NCBI GenBank assembly: GCA_003641415.1
Contig: QNAG01000042.1
Span: 1 to 14,407, forward strand
Source: Candidatus Zixiibacteriota bacterium
Lineage (GTDB): Bacteria; Zixibacteria; MSB-5A5; GN15; FEB-12
Length of the DNA: 14,407 bases
Direction: 5' to 3'
A program made the position numbers and the translations under genes. Of this stretch, positions 7,174-13,753 are shown piece by piece. Within the stretch, counting starts at the first letter, position 1. Each line of letters begins with the position of its first letter. The notes under the pieces are model-generated. The model saw only the letters and a program-made list of their open reading frames with translations, was not told where the DNA came from and searched no databases.

Positions 7174-8922
7174 ATGGTAGAATCTACAGGACATAAGAAA
7201 ATTGGTGATTTGCTCCTTGAGAAAGCATTTCTGACGCAGGAGCAATTAGAATCCGGGTTAAATGAACAGGCTGTTACCGGAAAACGCTTGGGGGAAATCC
7301 TGGTTGGCCAGGGTGTTATCACTGAAGATCAATTGCTTGACACTGTTTCAGAACGACTCAGTATACCCAAACTCTCGTTATCATCGATGGTCATTGATCC
7401 GGGAGTAATTAGCCAAATTCCAGTTGATGTAGCCAGACGGTATACCTTAATTCCAATTTTCAAAATTGGTAATACACTCACACTAGCCATGGCAGATCCC
7501 TTGAATATTATTGCCATTGATGAAATCAAGTACATCACCGGTTGCAACATAAAACGTACAATTGCTACGGTTAGTGAGATTAAAAAGGCCATAGATGATT
7601 TTTACTCGGTAGCTGATTCGCTCAACCAACTGATCGGTCATGAAATTAAGGATAACGAAGAACAGCCGTCTCTCGAGGAACTCGGCCAGGATCCAAGCGG
7701 TGAAAGCTCTGTTGCCCGGCTCGTAGATTTAATGATTTCACAGGCGGTCAAGGACCATGCCTCCGATATCCATATCGAGCCTGAAGAATCAAAACTGCGG
7801 ATTCGATATCGTATTGACGGTGTAATGCGCGAGGAAGCAGCCCCTCCGAAATCTATGCAAAATGAACTCATCTCGCGCATCAAAGTATCAGCTAATCTGG
7901 ATGTGTCAGAAAAGAGACTTCCACAGGATGGACGATTTATGGTACAGGTGGATGGATCTTTTGTCGACTTGCGGATTTCCACTCTGCCTACTATTCACGG
8001 TGAAAAAATAGTCATCAGGTTACTTGACAGGCGCAACCTTTTGCTAAAATTCAAGCAATTGGGATTCAATGAAAAAATCGAAACATCTTGGAACAATATC
8101 ATCAATAAACCGGAAGGTTTGGTTCTTATATCCGGGCCTACTTCGAGCGGTAAAACCTCAACCTTGTACGCTACACTTCAGGATATCAACAGTGTAGAGA
8201 AGAATATAATCACTGTCGAGGATCCGGTTGAGTATTCGCTACCCCTTATCATTCAGGTTCAGATCAACGAGAAAGCCGGTCTGACTTTTCCCTCCACTCT
8301 GCGATCTATTTTGCGCCAAAATCCCGACACTATAATGATAGGAGAAATACGGGATGGCGAAACAGCCCGAATGGCAGTACGCTCAGCCCTGACAGGCCAT
8401 GTTGTTTTTTCAACTATCCACACAAATGATGCCCCTTCTACTATTATGCGCCTTATTGATATGGGTATTGAGAGCTATCTTGTCGCTTCTGCTCTCAAGG
8501 GGGTTTTAGCTCAACGTTTAGTCCGTACCAACTGTCCTGACTGTTCCGAATCTTACCGCCCATCGGATATTGTATTGCAACGAGCCGGATTAATTGATCG
8601 TGCCGACAGTTTCAATTTTCAGCATGGTGTCGGATGTCCCAAATGTAAAAATAGTGGCTTTCGCGGACTTACCGGTATCTATGAATTTCTCGAAGTTTCT
8701 TCATCAATGGCAGAACTGATCATGAGAGGAGCTTCACTTCATCAGCTCATGGATAACGCTCGTCAAAATGGATACAAACCTCTTTTTGAAGCTGGACTTG
8801 AGAAAATCAAGTCGGGAACAGTGTGTCTGGAAGAGTTACTGAAAGAGACATCGAACATTGAAACCTCTTTCAATCATGATACTGCTCCCGTAGTGAGGGA
8901 GTTTGATGTCAATCCAGTATAA
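7174..8922 (+). CDS. pilB: Type IV pilus/type II secretion assembly ATPase (PilB/GspE)
   Basis: Cytoplasmic hexameric ATPase that powers pilin or pseudopilin assembly. The 582 residues begin with an MshEN/T2SSE-N domain (about 1-145, with GDLLLEKAFLTQEQLE and LGEILVGQGVI). In this family that domain can bind c-di-GMP, though binding here is not established. The ATPase core has RYRIDGVMRE, Walker A GPTSSGKT (321-328), Walker B with GEIRDGE (390-396) and the His box HVVFSTIHTND (409-419). A tetracysteine zinc site, C454-x2-C457 and C488-x2-C491, marks PilB/GspE rather than the retraction ATPase PilT. Length is typical. The ATG at 7174 has only a weak AGAAG-like ribosome site. The stop overlaps the next gene by 17 bases, suggesting translational coupling. 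PilB and GspE cannot be separated by sequence reading alone; the PilMNOP-like genes downstream favour a pilus-type name. Confidence 0.93.
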   Translation: MVESTGHKKIGDLLLEKAFLTQEQLESGLNEQAVTGKRLGEILVGQGVITEDQLLDTVSERLSIPKLSLSSMVIDPGVISQIPVDVARRYTLIPIFKIGNTLTLAMADPLNIIAIDEIKYITGCNIKRTIATVSEIKKAIDDFYSVADSLNQLIGHEIKDNEEQPSLEELGQDPSGESSVARLVDLMISQAVKDHASDIHIEPEESKLRIRYRIDGVMREEAAPPKSMQNELISRIKVSANLDVSEKRLPQDGRFMVQVDGSFVDLRISTLPTIHGEKIVIRLLDRRNLLLKFKQLGFNEKIETSWNNIINKPEGLVLISGPTSSGKTSTLYATLQDINSVEKNIITVEDPVEYSLPLIIQVQINEKAGLTFPSTLRSILRQNPDTIMIGEIRDGETARMAVRSALTGHVVFSTIHTNDAPSTIMRLIDMGIESYLVASALKGVLAQRLVRTNCPDCSESYRPSDIVLQRAGLIDRADSFNFQHGVGCPKCKNSGFRGLTGIYEFLEVSSSMAELIMRGASLHQLMDNARQNGYKPLFEAGLEKIKSGTVCLEELLKETSNIETSFNHDTAPVVREFDVNPV

Positions 8923-10120
8923 ATACAACGCTGTTGCTGATGATGGCCAACGGCACAGTGGCGTTTTCACCGCCGATCGAGACGATCAGGTTATAGAGTT
9001 TCTGACTAAACAAAATCTTATACCTATCTCTGTCAAGGAGACTCGCAAGACTAAGGCTTTCTCTTTGTGGGGATTTTCCAAGCACGGTCATTACGAGGAA
9101 TTAATCCAGTTCACCAGTAATTTGCTGACTCTGTACCAGGCTGGTGTACCTCTTTTGCGAGCGCTTTCTTTCATTAAGGTCGGTCGTGAAAAGAGTCCCT
9201 TCCGAAAAGCTGTGGAGGAAATTAGGCAAAGTGTTCTGGACGGACGGTCGCTGTCACAAGCATTTAGTGAACATGAGGAACTATTCTCCAAGGTTTACAT
9301 CGCTGGAGTAGCTGCCGGAGAGGAATCAGGTAAACTTGACCTGATACTTGAAGAACTGATCTCTACTCTTGAAGAGGAAATGGATTTAACTAGGGCTCTC
9401 AAAAGTGGTATTCGCTACCCCCTTATCGTCATGGGTGCAATCGTAGCGGCCTTCCTGGTCTTGATAACGTTCGTAGTGCCACGATTCGTAGGTTTCTATG
9501 AAGCATTTGGAGCAGAATTACCCCTCCCTACAAAAATATTGATAGGGATCAGCCAGTTCTTTTCACATTATTGGGCGGTATTGTTAGTAGCCATAATAGC
9601 TATTATATTCGTTTTCCGTAAAGCAATGACCACTCCCGCCAGCCGCCACTGGATCGATAGAAAGATTGCGAAAGTCCCAATTTTTGGAGATTTGATAGTC
9701 AAAGGCAATGTTGCGCGGTTTGCCATGATGTTCGGTATTCTTTTCCAATCAGGGCTACCAATAATAAAAGCTCTGGAACTCCTGACAGATTCGATTAAAA
9801 ACTCAGCTATCGCCGGAGAGATAGGAAAGATGCGGGATCTGCTGAAAACTGGCCAAGACTCTAAACTAACCCAAGAGCAATTTGAATTTATCCCAGAGCT
9901 TGCCTTGCAAATGATATCAATCGGCCTGGAATCCGGGTCGTTAACCAGAATGCTCAAACAGGTTGCCAGTCATTTCTCAAAGGAAGTGCAATACACTACA
10001 CGACAGATGACCGCTATTCTGGAGCCAATTCTGACGTTGGTTATGGGTGTTTTTGTGTTGATAATGGCTCTGGCTATCTTCTTGCCTATGTGGAACTTGA
10101 TAAAGGTATTTAACTCATAA
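8906..10120 (+). CDS. pilC: Inner-membrane platform protein (PilC/GspF)
   Basis: Polytopic inner-membrane core that couples the ATPase to pilin insertion. The 404-residue product has two T2SSF domains (about 68-190 and 271-393), each opening with the family helix (LIQFTSNLLTLYQAGVPLLRAL; VARFAMMFGILFQSGLPIIKAL). Three membrane segments lie at about 171-192, 222-238 and 374-396, and the protein ends in the conserved LAIFLPMWNLIKVF. The N-terminal part (YKYNAVADDGQRHSGVF) is the usual cytoplasmic lead. A TTG precedes the ATG by one codon, but GAGGGA (8895-8900) is placed five bases before the ATG at 8906, which I use. The start lies inside the end of the ATPase gene. An 85-base gap follows before the first pilin. 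Confidence 0.93.
   Translation: MSIQYKYNAVADDGQRHSGVFTADRDDQVIEFLTKQNLIPISVKETRKTKAFSLWGFSKHGHYEELIQFTSNLLTLYQAGVPLLRALSFIKVGREKSPFRKAVEEIRQSVLDGRSLSQAFSEHEELFSKVYIAGVAAGEESGKLDLILEELISTLEEEMDLTRALKSGIRYPLIVMGAIVAAFLVLITFVVPRFVGFYEAFGAELPLPTKILIGISQFFSHYWAVLLVAIIAIIFVFRKAMTTPASRHWIDRKIAKVPIFGDLIVKGNVARFAMMFGILFQSGLPIIKALELLTDSIKNSAIAGEIGKMRDLLKTGQDSKLTQEQFEFIPELALQMISIGLESGSLTRMLKQVASHFSKEVQYTTRQMTAILEPILTLVMGVFVLIMALAIFLPMWNLIKVFNS
10071..10086 (+). promoter_or_regulatory. Possible sigma-54 (-24/-12) promoter ahead of the pilin genes
   Basis: TGGC (10071-10074) and TTGC (10082-10085) give GG-N10-GC, the spacing of RpoN promoters, and match TGGCac-N5-TTGCa in the key bases. Transcription would start near 10097, about 110 bases before the pilin ATG. 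Pilin genes in several phyla use RpoN. Against it, the site lies in codons for the conserved LAIFLP of the platform protein, so the bases may be there for coding reasons. Confidence 0.25.
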
Positions 10121-10205
10121 ACGTGTTAAAAAAAATCACCGTATCGCCGATAAATATTGATAAAGATAAATGTGTCAAGAAAAAGTCTTTATGGAGGTTC
10201 CCCAA

Positions 10206-10634
10206 ATGATCATCAAACTTAACCAACGTGGTTTCACTCTGATTGAACTCGTGATAATCATTGTTATTCTTGGTATCTTGGCTGCTGTCGCGATTCCGAA
10301 ATACCAGGATCTTTCATCCGATGCTAAAGAAGCCGCCTGTCGTAGCGCGCTGGGTGGACTCAGGTCCGGAATTACGATTTTCTACGCCAATGCTGCCGTT
10401 CAAACCGGCACTGCCACATGGCCAAGCATTGCGGAGATGAGAGGTTCAGATGTTATGGTTCACGGCATCCCTAAGAACCCATACGCCACTAATGCTGATT
10501 CTGCTGATGACATCTTTGATGGAAGCGCTCTTACCAAGGGTGACTCTATCACGTCAAATGCTGGCTGGGTATACAAAGCCTCGACTGGAGAATTATGGCC
10601 AGCCACGTTCGTTAATAATGAACACAAGTGGTAG
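10206..10634 (+). CDS. Type IV pilin/pseudopilin, class III signal (first of two)
   Basis: Secreted pilus subunit of 142 residues. A 9-residue basic leader, MIIKLNQRG, ends at the prepilin peptidase site Gly9/Phe10. The mature N-terminus FTLIELVIIIVILGILAAVAIPKYQDL is the classic hydrophobic assembly helix, given here in part as FTLIEL with the essential Glu at mature position 5. The globular part (about 40-142) contains WPSIAEMRGS, IPKNPY and GWVYKASTGELWP, as in minor or major pilins whose C-terminal sheet is packed by a short loop. It has one Cys only, so no pilin disulphide. An ATG lies 36 bases upstream, but GGAGG (10193-10197) sits eight bases before the ATG at 10206, which also gives a normal leader. 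Position and separate spacing suggest it is the most strongly expressed gene of the operon (inference). Confidence 0.9.
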   Translation: MIIKLNQRGFTLIELVIIIVILGILAAVAIPKYQDLSSDAKEAACRSALGGLRSGITIFYANAAVQTGTATWPSIAEMRGSDVMVHGIPKNPYATNADSADDIFDGSALTKGDSITSNAGWVYKASTGELWPATFVNNEHKW

Positions 10635-10644
10635 GAATTCAGGG

Positions 10645-11115
10645 ATGGCATTAGTCGACCGAGAGTATCCTCTCCGGCTTTGTTCGGAGATTGGTTTCAC
10701 TCTCATCGAACTGGTGATCATCATTGTTATTCTGGGTATTCTGGCAGCGGTGGCTGTACCAAAATTTGCAGACATCTCCGACAATTCAAAAACAGTCGCC
10801 ACGAAAAAAGAGATGACGGCTCTTAAACGAGCTATCGTCGGCAACCCCGATATTGTAGCTGGTGGTGAATATGTCGACCGAGGCTTCTATGGCGATGTAG
10901 GTTTCAAACCTTCATCGTTGTCCGATCTTGTCACGAAACCTGACACGATATCAAGTTACAATCGACTTACACGTCTGGGGTGGAACGGCCCGTATATAGA
11001 CAGCAGCAATGGTGATTACCTTACGGATGCTTGGGGAACGGCATACGGATATGATGCTTCCAGTGGCTTTATCAGGTCAGTGGGAGGAGATGATACAATT
11101 ACTGTAACCTTTTAA
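10645..11115 (+). CDS. GspG-like major pseudopilin / pilin (second of two)
   Basis: Class III prepilin of 156 residues. The leader is unusually long and acidic for the type (MALVDREYPLRLCSEIG, 17 residues), cleaved at Gly17/Phe18, with the essential Glu at mature position 5 (FTLIE). The globular domain has GWNGPYIDSSNGDYLTDAWG followed by YGYDASSGFIRSVGGDD. This resembles the GspG signature (a Pro/Asp-rich loop, DxWGxxYxY, then a Ca-binding-like GxDD end). It starts ten bases after the first pilin; the ribosome site AGGA (10633-10636) overlaps that gene's stop. A longer reading of the frame from 10450 would run through the first pilin gene and is rejected. It may be the main pseudopilin of a secretion-type filament, or a minor pilin. 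Confidence 0.87.
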   Translation: MALVDREYPLRLCSEIGFTLIELVIIIVILGILAAVAVPKFADISDNSKTVATKKEMTALKRAIVGNPDIVAGGEYVDRGFYGDVGFKPSSLSDLVTKPDTISSYNRLTRLGWNGPYIDSSNGDYLTDAWGTAYGYDASSGFIRSVGGDDTITVTF

Positions 11116-11127
11116 TTCAGGTCCGGC

Positions 11128-12744
11128 ATGTCAATTGCCGCATTGTTTAGAAAAAAAACAGAATCAACAGGGGATACTCCCAGGGACAGAGTCAGTCCGG
11201 TCGCTCCTGCCATTACAGAGACCTATATTCACCCCAGACGGGAGCATTTCCTGGGGCGATACTTAGCTTTCTTTCTGGATACCGACTCACTGCAGATGTC
11301 GGCTGTGCAGCATACCGGCAAGTCTCGACGTGTTCTTAATGTCAACAAGGTCTATATACCCTCAGATATAACGGATAAGGCTGCGAGACAGGATTTCTTA
11401 GGCAACGAAATTGAGAAATTTATTGGAGAATACAGAAATAAAGGGGCTCGTATTGTGGTCACTTTAGGTGGTAATGAGACCGCCTTCCGGACATTTCACA
11501 TGCCTATCCTTAAAAAGGCAGAGCTTGATTCCGCAGTACGTTTTGAAGCTGAAAAGCAGGTACCCTTTCCGCTTAACGATTCCATCATGGATTATCGTCG
11601 TATTTATAAAGTAACAGGGGGGGGTAAAACACGGTATCGAATTGCACTTCAGGTTGCCACCAAACGAACAATTGAGGAAAATCTGGCTCTTTTTCGCAAG
11701 CGTAACATAGTAGTTCATCAAGTATATCACGCTCATGATGCTATCGGACAACTCCTTGAACATCTATCCGACTTCGATAGAAACTCATCCTATACGTTGT
11801 TGAACATCAACCGACAGTACTCAGAGATCGCTTTCTATCGAGGAACTTCGCTTGAGTTCTTTCATGTCACAAACACCGGATCCTCAATGGTGCAAAAGGG
11901 GAGCGGGATTCAATTGGAATATCTTGCTGAAACTCTGGCTACAGAAGTGCAAACATCACTTGATTACTATTCTGGACAATATAGAACACCCTCAATCTCC
12001 AAAATATATCTCCATGGAGACCTGGCTTACAGTGAAGAAGTTACCGCACTATTAAAAACACGGTTAAGATATGAGTTTGTTAAATTCCCGGTAGAACAAC
12101 TCCTCTTTCTGCAGAACAAATCTTCCCCATATCTGGATACGGCAGCTGTTTGTCTGACTACTTTAGCGTCAGCAACATGTAATGTGCGGTTGCCAAACTT
12201 GTTGCCGGCTACTGACAAAGCTGTAAATCTTCAACGAAAACAGAATTTTTATGGGCGTCTTTCTCTGGTAGTAATTACTGTCCTGCTTGGTATCAGTTGG
12301 TTAATATTAAGAAATAACCTGAATACAATCAGGGAATCCACCCTTGAAGTTACTCGCCAGGTAGAAAGATTCCGTAGTTCTAAGGCATATCATCACTACA
12401 ACATTCTAAAAAGTCAAATAGCGGCCAATCGCGCATATTTATCTCAAGCCGAACAATCAAAGAGCTATCTGGCACTTAATCTCAAAGAATTATCCCTGCT
12501 GACACCAAAAGAAATTCGCCTGGAACAGTTTAATTTCAATGGTCATGATCAGGGTAAAAACATGATACTCAAGGGAAGGGCAACTTCCAACACGATTCCA
12601 CCTGAGATTGTATTGGCTGAGTATCTTGAGGACCTCAATGCCAGCCCGTTTTACAGCGAAGCTACTATCAAAAACCATCATAAATACAAGATCAAAAACG
12701 GTTTTGAAATTGAATTCAGCCTTGACCTGCGGGGGACAATATGA
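11128..12744 (+). CDS. pilM: PilM-PilN fusion (GspL-like alignment-complex protein)
   Basis: A single 538-residue protein joins what are usually two genes. Residues about 40-350 are PilM-like (cytoplasmic actin-like fold), with family landmarks ELDSAVRFEAEKQVPFPL (133-149 region) and LAETLATEVQTSLDYY (266-281). Residues 356-360 NLLPA hold the PilN cytoplasmic motif (I/L)NLLP that in separate systems docks PilN into PilM. A single membrane segment (about 377-395) and a coiled-coil lead follow. The periplasmic PilN domain (about 440-538) has LKELSLLTPKEIRLEQF and an ILKGRAT strand. Canonical ATP motifs look degraded: FLDTDSLQMS (49-58) where PilM has GxDIGxxxxK, LNINRQ for the second DIG, and LHGDLA for the GGG turn. 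Architecture equals GspL of type II secretion. AGG (11119-11121) precedes the ATG. The gene overlaps pilO by ATGA and contains a G8 run. Confidence 0.85.
   Translation: MSIAALFRKKTESTGDTPRDRVSPVAPAITETYIHPRREHFLGRYLAFFLDTDSLQMSAVQHTGKSRRVLNVNKVYIPSDITDKAARQDFLGNEIEKFIGEYRNKGARIVVTLGGNETAFRTFHMPILKKAELDSAVRFEAEKQVPFPLNDSIMDYRRIYKVTGGGKTRYRIALQVATKRTIEENLALFRKRNIVVHQVYHAHDAIGQLLEHLSDFDRNSSYTLLNINRQYSEIAFYRGTSLEFFHVTNTGSSMVQKGSGIQLEYLAETLATEVQTSLDYYSGQYRTPSISKIYLHGDLAYSEEVTALLKTRLRYEFVKFPVEQLLFLQNKSSPYLDTAAVCLTTLASATCNVRLPNLLPATDKAVNLQRKQNFYGRLSLVVITVLLGISWLILRNNLNTIRESTLEVTRQVERFRSSKAYHHYNILKSQIAANRAYLSQAEQSKSYLALNLKELSLLTPKEIRLEQFNFNGHDQGKNMILKGRATSNTIPPEIVLAEYLEDLNASPFYSEATIKNHHKYKIKNGFEIEFSLDLRGTI
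11617..11624 (+). repeat. Mononucleotide run G8 inside pilMN
   Basis: Eight consecutive G encode part of Thr-Gly-Gly-Gly-Lys (Gly164-Gly166) in the PilM-like domain. Loss of one G would put the frame on a stop at 11708-11710. Gain of one G creates TAA directly after the run. The tract could thus act as an on/off slippage site, or could mark a sequencing error; the intact frame on both sides shows that G8 is the coding length. Confidence 0.7.
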
Positions 12745-13307
12745 ACCGGCGAGTTCTGGTGTATACAGGTGCAGCTCTCGGATTGATAACCCTCTGGTTT
12801 TTTATTATTTATGCTCCATACCACAAACAGAGAGAGCAGGAGTTCGCTAATACCAAGCAGGCTTTGAATCAACTGTCCGACTTTGACCAAATTCTCTCTA
12901 ATTTGCCAAATTATTTGTCAATGTCGAAAGACCTTGAAGCTTCAAAAATGGATCTTATTTCACACTTATATGCCAAAAGTGATATCCTTGAACTGTTTAA
13001 GAACCTTGAAAAAACCGCTCAGAAGCGCAACCTGACCACCCAGGAAATTCGTCCGTCTATTCAGGAGTTACTTCAACTCAATACACTTATCTTGACCACT
13101 GAACAACCTTTGTTTGTCAATATTGACATGCATCTAACTGGTAATTACGTTGATATTGGACGTTTCGTCCAAACACTGGAAAATACAACGTTTTTCCGCG
13201 GGATTAACCACTCCAGAATCATCGAAAACAACGATGCGTCAGAGGGTGATTTACGTCTGGAAATAGGCTTCACTGCCATGCTTGGCCGCTTGGAGGCTGA
13301 ATCATGA
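12741..13307 (+). CDS. pilO: Type IV pilus alignment protein PilO (GspM-like)
   Basis: Bitopic inner-membrane protein of 188 residues that pairs with PilN in the periplasm to hold the motor beneath the secretin. A short basic cytoplasmic start (MNRR) leads to one membrane segment (about 6-24). A probable coiled coil (about 28-85, QREQEFANTKQALNQL onward) follows, then a ferredoxin-like domain (about 95-188; FKNLEKTAQKRNLTTQEIRP, FVNIDMHLTGNYVDIGRFVQTLE and LRLEIGFTA). The pattern hxLxGxYxxhgxFhxxLE is the PilO/GspM family mark. The start overlaps the pilMN stop as ATGA, with GGGGG (12731-12735) five bases upstream as ribosome site. The stop overlaps the next start in the same way, so three alignment-complex proteins are translationally coupled. 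Length is near the usual 190-210. Confidence 0.88.
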   Translation: MNRRVLVYTGAALGLITLWFFIIYAPYHKQREQEFANTKQALNQLSDFDQILSNLPNYLSMSKDLEASKMDLISHLYAKSDILELFKNLEKTAQKRNLTTQEIRPSIQELLQLNTLILTTEQPLFVNIDMHLTGNYVDIGRFVQTLENTTFFRGINHSRIIENNDASEGDLRLEIGFTAMLGRLEAES

Positions 13308-13747
13308 ATGAAGGTACACGCAAGAAAGTAGTTTATGGAGCCTCGGTTCTGGCTCTTGCCTGGGCTGCATATAATTTCCCGAGTGGTCGCCAAAAACCGT
13401 CCCAAACTGACAACTATGATACATCGGCTCAACCTATCGTCGCTTCAGCTGTTACTAACGTTCCGGAAAAGCTGATTGACGTTGAGCTTTACCAGAGTCT
13501 CGAGTGGGGGGCAGACCCTTTTCGAATTCCGGAGAAATTACAGACAAGACGAGTTCAACAGGTGGTTAAGAACTGGAAGTTGAGCGGTATAGTTTATAGC
13601 CCCGACAAACCCATGGCGATAATAAACGCAACCACCGTTGGTATTGGCGATATTATAGAAAATGCCAAAGTAATAAAAATTGACAGGAAAAAAGTGACCA
13701 TAAATTACAAGGGTTCACAAATCACCCTGACTGTAACCAAAGGATAG
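13304..13747 (+). CDS. pilP: PilP/GspC-like inner-membrane link protein
   Basis: Short 147-residue protein that should bridge PilN/PilO to the N0 domain of the secretin. An N-terminal membrane segment (about 9-24, VVYGASVLALAWAAYNF) and a flexible periplasmic linker (25-60) lead to ADPFRIPE (70-77). A homology-region domain follows (about 90-147): WKLSGIVYSPDKPMAIIN, VGIGDIIENAKVIKID and a final strand pair VTINYKGSQITLTV. These are the features shared by PilP and the HR domain of GspC. PilP is normally a lipoprotein, but no lipobox cysteine is present here, so the anchor is a transmembrane helix as in GspC, yet without a PDZ domain. Ribosome site GGAGG (13292-13296) is seven bases before the ATG. 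It overlaps pilO by ATGA and is followed six bases later by the secretin. Confidence 0.82.
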   Translation: MNEGTRKKVVYGASVLALAWAAYNFPSGRQKPSQTDNYDTSAQPIVASAVTNVPEKLIDVELYQSLEWGADPFRIPEKLQTRRVQQVVKNWKLSGIVYSPDKPMAIINATTVGIGDIIENAKVIKIDRKKVTINYKGSQITLTVTKG

Positions 13748-13753
13748 ATAAAA

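Noticed and set aside
9568..9957. 129-residue minus-strand frame inside pilC
   Set aside because: It is antisense to well-conserved membrane segments and has no recognisable motif.
10450..10644. Longer version of the second pilin starting at 10450
   Set aside because: The extra 65 residues overlap the first pilin gene in another frame and would put a long tail before the prepilin leader. The ATG at 10645 has an AGGA site.
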